In this document: positions 1 through 7,815 of the stretch, piece after piece
Numbering within the stretch: the stretch's first letter is position 1
How the letters are laid out: every line of letters begins with the position of its first letter
Source of the DNA: Terriglobia bacterium
GTDB taxonomy: Bacteria > Acidobacteriota > Terriglobia > Terriglobales > Acidobacteriaceae
Length of the DNA stretch: 64,000 nt
Direction of reading: 5' to 3'
Assembly: GCA_020072645.1 (NCBI GenBank)
Contig: JAIQGK010000003.1
Coordinates: forward strand, 124,001 to 188,000
Notes under the pieces: model-generated
Database searches by the model: none
Told to the model about the DNA's origin: nothing
The model's input: only the letters and a program-made list of their open reading frames with translations
Made by a program: the position numbers and the translations under genes

Positions 1-2595
1 ATGGAACAATATTCGCTGTCCTAACGCGGTGTAATAGCATTGCCGAAAGCTTGAAGGCTGTTCCTCGAAAATGGCTCCTACTCCGTGGTCCCTTAGCATG
101 TATACCAAGTCCATGTATCCGATCATGTAGGCAGCTCTCGCGATAAAGGCGTACTTCATTGCAAGTTCGCGAATTTTGGGCGCGCAGATGCGAAATACTT
201 TCAGGCGGAATGCTCTCCAGTATTCTTCGACTTCCGCCCTTGCTGCATTTGTATGTGGTCGATGGTCCCTGGGAATGAGGGTTGCACGCCGATAGCTAGC
301 CACAATCCGAAATAGGGCTTCGCATCCTATTGCTGCTTGAACCTCGTTTTGACCACTGATTGTTTGAACGAACAAATTCAAGAGCGCTTCTGCGATGCTC
401 TCGCGTGCCGCAATTTGGGCGCGCATGAGGTTACCGAAAAGAAATTCTAGCGGATCCTCTTCACTAGACTTCAACTCAGGTAAGGGCGGGGCTGACAATA
501 ACTGAGAGCGCACGGCTAAATAGATATCGAAAGCCGCATTGGTCAGTGCTTGAGCGATGTCTGGAGCTACACGGATAAACTCGAGACATCGTGCTGCAAA
601 CGATATCGTGTTAACGCGCTCTGGGCTCGGCCCGGCGCCGAACATTATCAAAGCTTTCATTAGAGCATCAGCAGCGCCCTCGGTCTCCCGACTCTGAATG
701 TGAAATGCCAGTTGCGCTACCATGTCCCACTCACGTTTGGTGATCTTGGGTAAAAGCACGCCGAGGAGATCAGCTGGCCTAGGATTCGTTCTAAACAGGA
801 ATAGGGCCGTAAAATATTCAAGAAAAGTTCGATGGGTGAACTGATATAGACTATCGCCCGACTCTGAGGTTCCTGTATCCGTAAATATCCAGGCTCGGCC
901 CTTCGAAAACTCAATAAACTCTTCCGCGGTGGCACGGGCCTTTTCACTTGTGGCGAAGCGCGAGCGGAGATAGTCTGCTGCCTTCCCGACCAGTTGATTC
1001 CCTGTAACACCACCCTGAAGCTTCTTGTCCGCATATATCCAATGAGCAAGATACGCCATCAAGGGACTAAGATCATCTTCATAGCTGAAGGTAGTCTTGA
1101 TGCGCCTGCTGCGATCCCAACGTTCAAACAGCATCATTGCACATTTCTTGTATACTTCGGGCCGGTTAGCCGGTATGAAATTTTCTTCGCGATAGATGCT
1201 GCACATAAGGCCCAACATCAATGGATTTGAACGAAGATCCGGTACGCTCTGGCTCTCTTGCAAAAAAGCGAGTGCAAGTTCCTTCTTTTCTCGCTCATCG
1301 AGATTGTCATCGACTAAGAACCACTTCTGAACATAATCTTCAACCTGCTCGTCCCCGAACTCGTTGAGTTTAAACGCATCAAAGCGCTGTGGATCAAGCG
1401 GTGCTTGCTCATATCCAATCTGCCTAGATGTCACCAAGGTAGGTGCCGATGGATAAAGATTACAAAAGGCCTCAACTGCATCTCTAACCTCTTGACGTTG
1501 AGCTGTTTCCAGAAGCTCATCAATCCCATCGAAAATCACCATCGCCCGTCCATTCCTTAGCATATATTCGAGTGCAAAGGGCGGTGGGTTGAGTTGATAT
1601 ATGGCATTGCATTTGGAAATCATGAACTGAATGATTGAGCTTCCACGGTCGCGTTGGTCAACCCCGAAATCGCGAAGAACGACGACGATGGGCGTAACTT
1701 GGCGACCCTGGAATCTGGAAGTGGTTGAAAAATCGAAAACCAGTTTACTTGCAAAAGTGGTCTTCCCGCCTCCTGGATTGCCAAGGATCACGGCTCGGTG
1801 CATTCGATCAAGAAGATCCTCGGTCTCTAAACTAAGCTGAAAGCCACCCTCATAGTCGGTGGAGAATGTAGGATCGACATATAATTCAGCTATAGGGAAT
1901 CGCTTGTTGCGTTCAAAATTTGGGGGACTGATGAGATGAAAGCGTTCAGCAACCTGCGCGCGGTATTTCTCCTCGAATTCCATAATGGCCGAGAGATGTG
2001 GAATTTTCCCCGTGAGTAAATCGAGATTAGCCTGTATGTCAGAAACACAGGATATAAGCTTTTCGTGACGTAAGGAGGAGAGGGTTTCATGCGCACCAAG
2101 TATTCCTTTATCCGCCGCAGTCTTAATTGCGGTTTCGGCCGCACTTAATAACGATGCCCAAATATCAGCTGCCAGTTGAGGGTTGTTTATTCTCGTATGA
2201 AGATGAAAGGAAGCGGCGAAAACTTTTCCTACTTCGTCTACGCCTGGGCAAGCCTCGGGAGCGAGCAACCGACACGCGAAGACCTGTCTAAGAATTACTT
2301 CGACTTCAGAGGTAGTTAGAAAAATCTTGATTTTGGTAGTATCAGTGGGATCAGCAGATTGGAGTGCACGCGCCATTTGTGCCGAGGATTTTTGAACGGC
2401 GGTTCGCAAGTCCCAATCCTTTTCAAGTGTCGAAGCAGCATTTTGTCCCCGAGTGCGACCGCTAACCATGATTTTTCCCAGTTGCAGCAGGCCAGCGCTC
2501 ATCAAGTTCGCGACTAGGTTTGAGAGTACGCTTGTCGCAAAAGACTCGATATCAGTGCCCGGCAAGCCGCTGATACCAGTTGGCATCGAACTCAT
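1..2595 (-). CDS. NACHT-domain STAND NTPase, 3' end beyond window
   Basis: The reading frame is open from an ATG at 2595 to the left edge (at least 865 codons) and the stop lies outside the window. An ATG at 2586 is an alternative start. GGAG and AAGGGGG lie just upstream of 2595. I see a NACHT ATPase core: Walker A GNPGGGKTT at about residues 272-280, Walker B VIFDGIDELLE at about 353-363, then LVTSRQIGYEQAPL, DLRSNPLMLGLMC and FTHRTFLEYFTALFL, which match the order of conserved NACHT blocks. The roughly 260-residue N-terminus is mostly helical in composition and I recognise no effector domain in it. A C-terminal region of more than 250 residues follows. STAND/NACHT proteins are signal-activated oligomerising ATPases, and several bacterial ones act in phage defence. 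That role is inferred here. The base composition looks more AT-rich than the neighbours, which fits horizontal acquisition. Confidence 0.85.
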   Translation of the reverse strand, partial: MSSMPTGISGLPGTDIESFATSVLSNLVANLMSAGLLQLGKIMVSGRTRGQNAASTLEKDWDLRTAVQKSSAQMARALQSADPTDTTKIKIFLTTSEVEVILRQVFACRLLAPEACPGVDEVGKVFAASFHLHTRINNPQLAADIWASLLSAAETAIKTAADKGILGAHETLSSLRHEKLISCVSDIQANLDLLTGKIPHLSAIMEFEEKYRAQVAERFHLISPPNFERNKRFPIAELYVDPTFSTDYEGGFQLSLETEDLLDRMHRAVILGNPGGGKTTFASKLVFDFSTTSRFQGRQVTPIVVVLRDFGVDQRDRGSSIIQFMISKCNAIYQLNPPPFALEYMLRNGRAMVIFDGIDELLETAQRQEVRDAVEAFCNLYPSAPTLVTSRQIGYEQAPLDPQRFDAFKLNEFGDEQVEDYVQKWFLVDDNLDEREKKELALAFLQESQSVPDLRSNPLMLGLMCSIYREENFIPANRPEVYKKCAMMLFERWDRSRRIKTTFSYEDDLSPLMAYLAHWIYADKKLQGGVTGNQLVGKAADYLRSRFATSEKARATAEEFIEFSKGRAWIFTDTGTSESGDSLYQFTHRTFLEYFTALFLFRTNPRPADLLGVLLPKITKREWDMVAQLAFHIQSRETEGAADALMKALIMFGAGPSPERVNTISFAARCLEFIRVAPDIAQALTNAAFDIYLAVRSQLLSAPPLPELKSSEEDPLEFLFGNLMRAQIAARESIAEALLNLFVQTISGQNEVQAAIGCEALFRIVASYRRATLIPRDHRPHTNAARAEVEEYWRAFRLKVFRICAPKIRELAMKYAFIARAAYMIGYMDLVYMLRDHGVGAIFEEQPSSFRQCYYTALGQRILFH

Positions 2596-2630
2596 AGCTC
2601 CAAATCCCCCTTGTGACTCTAGGCCCCCTG

Positions 2631-2825
2631 ATGATTTTAAACCAGATACGAAATTGGGCAGGCATATGCGTTGCTGTGGAGTTCCTCAAACAGTTCGGAT
2701 TGGCGTTTCTCTTCGTTATACTCGGTGCAATGTCCTTTGTGAGATATCGCTACACATGGCATTCCTCAAAAAACAGGCGTTCCTCCAAACCCAAGCATAA
2801 GGACGAACCCAAACGCGACGAGTGA
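2631..2825 (+). CDS. Small single-pass membrane protein, paralogue A
   Basis: This 64-residue product has one hydrophobic segment (FGLAFLFVILGAMSF) followed by a strongly basic tail (KNRRSSKPKHKDEPKRDE). It is clearly homologous, in DNA and protein, to the small protein at 11313-11501; the shared block runs from VAVEFLKQFGLA to DEPK. The ATG at 2631 aligns with that gene's ATG, but there is no good ribosome binding site here. It starts only 35 bp from the divergent NACHT gene, and a roughly 16-bp insertion separates it from its paralogue near the N-terminus. A GTG at 2613 is an alternative start. It may be poorly expressed or decaying. Function unknown. Confidence 0.55.
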   Translation: MILNQIRNWAGICVAVEFLKQFGLAFLFVILGAMSFVRYRYTWHSSKNRRSSKPKHKDEPKRDE

Positions 2826-2842
2826 AATTAGGCGAAGGCTAA

Positions 2843-2874
2843 AAATAAAAGGAGACGCTTCGTTCGCGTCTCCT
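2843..2874 (-). terminator. Rho-independent terminator of pilT
   Basis: A perfect 9-bp stem (AGGAGACGC/GCGTCTCCT) with a 7-nt loop is followed, on the minus strand, by TTTTATTTTT. It sits just past the pilT stop and also lies after the converging small gene ending at 2825. Confidence 0.85.
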
Positions 2875-2914
2875 CTGGGTATTTCGTTTGGTGGTTGTTT
2901 ACAAGTTGAGCTTG

Positions 2915-4045
2915 CTACGCTCTTCCGGCGCTAAATCCGGCTTGCTCCATTTGCTCGCGTGCGGCATCGGCTGTGGAATGGATGCCTTGCACTTTGAGCT
3001 TGAAGTCGTCCGGATTGCTGGCGTTCTCCAGGGCGGTTTCATAGCTGACCAGGCCTTGCGAGTACAAATCGTAGAGGGACTGGTCGAACGTCTGCATACC
3101 GTACTGAGAGGTGCCGGCGCCAATGGCCTCATGTATCAGGCGCGTCTTTTCCGGGGTCATGATGCACTCGCGGACAAACGCGGTAGAGATCAGTACCTCG
3201 GTGGCTGGGACGCGGCCTGCACCGTCAGCGCGCTTAACAAGTCTCTGGCTGACGACGGCCCGCAATGTGGCGCCAAGCTGCATACGCACTTGCTTCTGCT
3301 CCGGTGGAGGAAATACAGCGATGATACGGTTGATGGTTTCAACTGCATCCAATGTATGCAGTGTTGAGAAAACTAGGTGACCGGTTTCGGCGGCGTGCAG
3401 CGCGGTGGAAATCGTCTCCAGATCGCGCATTTCGCCCACCAGGATCACGTCCGGGTCCTGACGCAAACTAGCTCGCAAGGCTGACCCGAACGAGGGAGTG
3501 TCCACCTCCACTTCACGCTGGTTGACAAAACCTTTCTTATCACGATGAAGGAATTCGATAGGGTCTTCAATCGTAATAATGTGCTCAGAGCGGCTGGAAT
3601 TGATGCGATCCAGCATGGCGGCCAGTGTGGTTGATTTACCTGAACCGGTCACGCCGGTTACCAGCACCAGTCCGCGGGCCTCTTCGCAAATGTGTTCAAT
3701 TACTTTAGGGAGATAAAGTTCTTCAAGGGCGCGGATCTTGGTGGGAATCACGCGCAGTACCAGTCCGACGTTGCCGCGCTGCTGAAAGACGTTTACACGG
3801 AAACGTCCCAGGCCGGCGACGCCATAGGCCATATCGAGTTCGGCCACTTCTTTGAACTTTTGTTTTTGCCGGTTGGACATCATGCTGAAAGCCATGTTCA
3901 ACATGTCTTCCGCGGAAACGCGCGGCTGTTCGGTAAGCGGCACAAGTTCGCCGTCAACGCGCACGTGCGGATAGTTGCCAACTTTTAGATGAAGGTCGGA
4001 AGCCTTACGCTCCATCGCAATTCTAAGCAGATCATCAATGTGCAT
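2915..4045 (-). CDS. pilT: Type IV pilus twitching ATPase PilT
   Basis: PilT is the hexameric cytoplasmic ATPase that drives retraction of type IV pili. The 376-residue length is normal. An N-terminal PAS-like region (DLLRIAMERKASDLHLKVG) precedes Walker A GVTGSGKST at residues 131-139, the Asp box ITIEDPIEF at about 157-165, Walker B DVILVGEMRD at about 199-208 and a His-box segment GHLVFSTLHT. No other pilus gene lies beside it. It ends at a strong terminator. The ATG at 4045 follows a weak AGGA. Confidence 0.95.
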   Translation of the reverse strand: MHIDDLLRIAMERKASDLHLKVGNYPHVRVDGELVPLTEQPRVSAEDMLNMAFSMMSNRQKQKFKEVAELDMAYGVAGLGRFRVNVFQQRGNVGLVLRVIPTKIRALEELYLPKVIEHICEEARGLVLVTGVTGSGKSTTLAAMLDRINSSRSEHIITIEDPIEFLHRDKKGFVNQREVEVDTPSFGSALRASLRQDPDVILVGEMRDLETISTALHAAETGHLVFSTLHTLDAVETINRIIAVFPPPEQKQVRMQLGATLRAVVSQRLVKRADGAGRVPATEVLISTAFVRECIMTPEKTRLIHEAIGAGTSQYGMQTFDQSLYDLYSQGLVSYETALENASNPDDFKLKVQGIHSTADAAREQMEQAGFSAGRA

Positions 4046-4273
4046 ATTTCTAAATCCTGGGCGTCAACAGAACGATCTATATAAGTGGCACTGCTGAATT
4101 GGCTGCAACGTAACACGGAGCCGCAGGGAAGGCAATCGGGGAGCGCGCTTACATTTGCTCGCTAAAACCGCTCTTTCTTGACTGCCCTGATTTCCAGCTC
4201 TCCGGCCGTGGGGCCAATAAAGCTTTTACCTTCAGCAGTGTACGTTGGGTTATGGCTGGCTACAATGTTACCG

Positions 4274-5566
4274 ATGACACAGCACGTTACTAGACCTCGG
4301 GTGGTGGTCATTGGGGCGGGTTTTGCCGGGCTGAACGCTGCCAAGGCCCTGGCCAATGCCCCTGTGGACGTAACCGTGGTGGACCGCAAGAACCACCATA
4401 CCTTCCAGCCGCTGCTTTATCAGGTGGCGCTGGCAGTGCTTTCACCCGCTGAAATTGCCTCTCCCGTGCGTACCGTGCTGCGCCACGCCGCCAATACTGA
4501 GGTTTTGCTGGGTGAAGTAAAAGGCTTTGATCTGCAAAAACGGCTTGTCCTGTTGGACGATCTGAACCTGCCTTACGATTACCTGATCATTGCCGCCGGG
4601 GCTACTCACGCCTATTTTGGCCATCCGGAATGGGAGGAATTTGCCCCTGGCCTAAAAACGCTGGAAGACGCCACCGAAATCCGCCGCCGTATCCTGATGG
4701 CCTTTGAGACCGCTGAGCGCGAACTGTTTGCCAAGCGCACGCCGCCGCCGCTGAATTTTGTGGTCGTCGGTGCAGGACCCACAGGCGTTGAGTTGGCGGG
4801 CGCGATCTCTGACATTGCTGGTCGGCATTTGACAAAAGAATTTCGCTCGATCGATCCGCGCCAGTCGCGCATTATTTTGCTGGAAGGCGGACCGCGCGTT
4901 TTGCCTACGTATCCAGCAGATCTTTCCGCCAGCGCGGAGCGCCAGCTAAAAGATATGGGCGTCGAAGTCCGCACCAACGCCATGGTCACCAACATTGAGC
5001 AAGGTGTTGTTTCCGTGGGCAAAGAAAAGATACCTGCGTCGGTCATTCTCTGGGGCGCTGGCGTTTCCGCATCGCCGCTGGGTAAAATGTTGGGCGTCCC
5101 CGTCGACAAAGCCGGACGCGTGATTGTTCAGCCTGATCTCACGGTGCCGGGACATCCTGAAGTTTTTGTCGCTGGCGATCTTGCTTCAGCAACGCGGCAC
5201 AACGGCCAACCGGTTCCGGGTGTTGCTCCGGCAGCAATCCAGATGGGCAAGTTTGCTGCCCGCCAGATCAAACGATCTGTAGAAGGCAAGCCGCGCGAGA
5301 AGTTTGAATATCTGGATAAAGGCAGTCTGGCGACGATCGGGCGTTCACGCGCTGTAGCCGATTTCGGCAAGCTGCATATCTCTGGCTATTTTGCGTGGCT
5401 GGCATGGCTGTTCATCCACTTGCTGTTCCTAATAGGCTTCCGCAACCGGCTTTTTGTGCTTAGCGAGTGGGCGTGGGCTTATCTCACCTATAACCACAGC
5501 GCCAGGCTCATCACTGATCCGGCTGAAAAGGATCATGTGGAAACACCGAAAGCGAAGGCCGGCTAG
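4274..5566 (+). CDS. ndh: Type II NADH dehydrogenase (NDH-2)
   Basis: A single-subunit, non-proton-pumping NADH:quinone oxidoreductase at the inner face of the membrane. From the ATG at 4274 it has 430 residues. The FAD-binding Rossmann motif GAGFAG is at residues 14-19, a second nucleotide-binding motif VVGAGPTGVELAG lies mid-protein for NADH, and VFVAGDLAS follows. The hydrophobic C-terminus (WLAWLFIHLLFLIGF) matches the membrane-anchoring end of NDH-2 enzymes. An in-frame ATG at 4265 and a start at 4178 are possible, but no start has a clear ribosome binding site. It is transcribed divergently from pilT. Confidence 0.88.
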   Translation: MTQHVTRPRVVVIGAGFAGLNAAKALANAPVDVTVVDRKNHHTFQPLLYQVALAVLSPAEIASPVRTVLRHAANTEVLLGEVKGFDLQKRLVLLDDLNLPYDYLIIAAGATHAYFGHPEWEEFAPGLKTLEDATEIRRRILMAFETAERELFAKRTPPPLNFVVVGAGPTGVELAGAISDIAGRHLTKEFRSIDPRQSRIILLEGGPRVLPTYPADLSASAERQLKDMGVEVRTNAMVTNIEQGVVSVGKEKIPASVILWGAGVSASPLGKMLGVPVDKAGRVIVQPDLTVPGHPEVFVAGDLASATRHNGQPVPGVAPAAIQMGKFAARQIKRSVEGKPREKFEYLDKGSLATIGRSRAVADFGKLHISGYFAWLAWLFIHLLFLIGFRNRLFVLSEWAWAYLTYNHSARLITDPAEKDHVETPKAKAG

Positions 5567-5669
5567 CCTACAAATTGTCAAATGGTAGTCATCTATTCCG
5601 GCCAGTGGCATTGAATCTGAGTAGCTGTCCGTGCAACACTACTTATGTGAGAGAGAAAAGGAGGCATTT

Positions 5670-6032
5670 ATGCCCCGTGTCTCACAGTTGTTTCTAGTCG
5701 CTGTTTTTCTTCTCTTTGTCCCACCGTCGTTGCGGAGTCAGGACCTCAACCTTAAACCTGCAGGCTCGCTCACAACTTATGCCAGCAACTTCCAAGGGGA
5801 GACCCCGCTCCCGCAGCAGGAAAACCCTGATGCCAATCGCAGAATTCGCGATTCCATCCGGGATCTGTTGAGCAGTGACCCGGTGCTCAGCGGCGCCAGT
5901 GTGGAAGCCACTGTCGACGACAAGAACATCACGCTTACCGGGACCGTGAAGAGCCATGTGCAACATCAGAGAGTCTTGCAACTGGTGGACCAGTACCGTC
6001 GCTGGCGCAATGTCGTGGATCAGATCAAATAG
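5670..6032 (+). CDS. Secreted BON-domain protein
   Basis: A 120-residue protein with an N-terminal signal peptide (VAVFLLFVPPSLRSQ). A single BON domain covers the second half (RRIRDSIRDLLSSDPVLSGASVEATVDDKNITLTG...). BON domains bind lipid or envelope surfaces, as in OsmY. The start is set by a strong site, AAAAGGAGG, 5-6 bases before the ATG. It is probably periplasmic; its specific role is unknown. Confidence 0.8.
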   Translation: MPRVSQLFLVAVFLLFVPPSLRSQDLNLKPAGSLTTYASNFQGETPLPQQENPDANRRIRDSIRDLLSSDPVLSGASVEATVDDKNITLTGTVKSHVQHQRVLQLVDQYRRWRNVVDQIK

Positions 6033-6035
6033 GGC

Positions 6036-6070
6036 TCTGGTTTTTTAGAACCAGATTCTTGTCTTTTTTG
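6036..6070 (+). terminator. Probable terminator after BON gene
   Basis: A 7-bp stem TCTGGTT/AACCAGA is followed by an interrupted T-rich run (TTCTTGTCTTTTTT), right after the stop of the BON protein. Confidence 0.55.
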
Positions 6071-6394
6071 TCCACTCCGATTTTGGATATCGTTGGCGGA
6101 GCAAGTTGAACGCCTGGCGATTGTAGTCGTCATGGGAGGATTCATCGCTGCACGAAGGATACCCGCCAGGAAAAGTGCAGCGCTTCGGGTACTCGAGGGT
6201 CGTTAGGATGCGCCTTGGCCCAGCCTCAACACTCTGGGAAGATATTGTTCGGACGCGCCGAAGTCTCACAGCGTCTTCCATTCTGTCTCCGCCATGCGCG
6301 CCTGTGAGTTTCATGGGAAGAAAAGCTAGACTATCCTTGATCAATCGGGTACTCTGCAACAACCCCCAATATCAATAGGTCTTGAGGAAGAACC
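6071..6394. other. Intergenic region, no gene supported
   Basis: I see no convincing gene here. Short open frames on both strands lack ribosome binding sites and resemble nothing I know. GAGGAAG just before 6395 is the ribosome binding site of the next gene. Confidence 0.5.
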
Positions 6395-6940
6395 ATGAAG
6401 AATCTTTTAGTTAGCTTGCTTCTATGTCTCGCGCTTTGCGCAACTGGACTGGCACAGAATCCTGCCGATCAGCCAGCCACCAAAGCGGACGTCGACCGAT
6501 ATCTGGAGGCCGTTCATTCGCACGAGATGATGGACCAGATGGTGGTAGCTATGTCTAAGCCCATACAAAAGATGCTGCATGAACAATACGAAAAGAACAA
6601 AGATAGATTGCCTGCGGATTTTGAAGCGCGCAGCAGCAAAGAAATGGAAGACATGCTTAAAGACATACCGTGGGACGATATGCTGGAAGCCATGGTACCC
6701 GCGTATCAGAAGCATTTCACCAAGGCCGACTTGGACGCTTTAACTGCCTTCTATTCCTCACCCACGGGGCAGAAAGTGATGCGAGAAATGCCAGGGCTTA
6801 TGGCAGATTCAATGGAAATCATGATGCCTATCATCAACAAACACGTTGAAAAGGTGTCACATCGCCTGCAGGACGAAGTGCTTGCCACACTGAAGGAATC
6901 AGAGAAGCCCCAGATTCCGCCGTCAGGACCAACAAAGTGA
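6395..6940 (+). CDS. Secreted DUF2059-type protein
   Basis: A 181-residue protein with a clear signal peptide (LLVSLLLCLALCATGLAQ). The remainder fits the DUF2059 family: a helical region with MMDQMVVAMSKPIQKML, then a block resembling FTKADLDALTAFYSSPTGQK followed by VMREMPGLM, which is the family hallmark. It is probably periplasmic; the family function is unknown. GAGGAAG precedes the ATG. It is followed after 82 bp by a GNAT gene on the same strand. Confidence 0.8.
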   Translation: MKNLLVSLLLCLALCATGLAQNPADQPATKADVDRYLEAVHSHEMMDQMVVAMSKPIQKMLHEQYEKNKDRLPADFEARSSKEMEDMLKDIPWDDMLEAMVPAYQKHFTKADLDALTAFYSSPTGQKVMREMPGLMADSMEIMMPIINKHVEKVSHRLQDEVLATLKESEKPQIPPSGPTK

Positions 6941-7022
6941 TCACAAGGGGATTTTGAAAAGACAGCGCCGAAGACGAATTGGCGCGCTGGTTCTTTTCGT
7001 TACATCTTCCGCTACCCGCGCC

Positions 7023-7574
7023 ATGACGCCCACTCTTCAAACCCCGCGCCTGATCCTGCGTCCGCTGGAACTGGCTGACGCCACGCAGGTGCAGGTGCTG
7101 TTCCCAAATTGGGAGATTGTTCGCTATCTAAGAAAAATCGTGCCTTGGCCTTATCCGCCCGATGGCGCTCACACCTATTATCGCGAGGCTGTCCTGCCTG
7201 CTGTCGCGCGGGGCGACGAATGGGCCTGGACTCTTCGGCTGAAATCCATTCCTGACCAACTGATCGGCGCAATTAGCCTGTTCCGGAGTGAAACCGATAA
7301 CCGCGGCTTTTGGCTGGCACTTCCGTGGCATAAACAAGGATTGATGACCGAGGCCTGTGACGCAGTGACCGATTATTGGTTTGAAGTGCTCAAATTTCCG
7401 GTGTTGCGCGTTCCCAAGGCCATTGCCAATACCGGATCACGCCGTATATCGGAAAAACAAGGCATGCGCGTGATTGCCAGAGAAGACCGCGATTACGTCT
7501 CCGGCCGTTTGCCTTCAGAGATTTGGGAGATCACGGCCCAAGAATGGAGTCAGCGCAAAAAAATGTCATTATAG
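7023..7574 (+). CDS. GNAT acetyltransferase, RimJ/RimL-like
   Basis: A 183-residue protein that starts at ATG 7023 with the family opening TPRLILRPLELADA. The pattern of RimJ/RimL-type N-acetyltransferases (acetyl-CoA-dependent transfer to an amine) is visible: a central GAISLF strand, the GFWLALPWHKQGLMTEA region that would hold the acetyl-CoA loop, and the closing NTGSRRISEKQGMRVI segment. The substrate cannot be predicted. A longer start at 6954 adds an Arg-rich stretch that does not fit the family. Confidence 0.85.
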   Translation: MTPTLQTPRLILRPLELADATQVQVLFPNWEIVRYLRKIVPWPYPPDGAHTYYREAVLPAVARGDEWAWTLRLKSIPDQLIGAISLFRSETDNRGFWLALPWHKQGLMTEACDAVTDYWFEVLKFPVLRVPKAIANTGSRRISEKQGMRVIAREDRDYVSGRLPSEIWEITAQEWSQRKKMSL

Positions 7575-7815
7575 GGCGTCATTTTCGGCCACCTCAGTCC
7601 GCAACTCCCCTTCGGAAGTCATTGCCAAGCCAAGAACCATCTTGAGATGGACCATACCCATCCTGCCCTGTCCAATACCCTGACCCAATAAGTATTTGAC
7701 TCCGGTGCAGAATAATGTTCCACTCCCTTGCGAGGATTTTAGCTCTATTTCTCAGCGATGAATGACTGACCATTCATTTTGTTCATGTCAACACTTCGCG
7801 CCAAGGAGACCCCCA

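Noticed and set aside
2453-2800. 115-codon plus-strand frame opposite the NACHT start
   Set aside because: It overlaps the NACHT gene and, in another frame, the small membrane protein whose homology fixes the true frame.
6045-6362. 105-codon minus-strand frame in the gap after the BON gene
   Set aside because: No ribosome binding site, no recognisable domain, and it would overlap a likely terminator.
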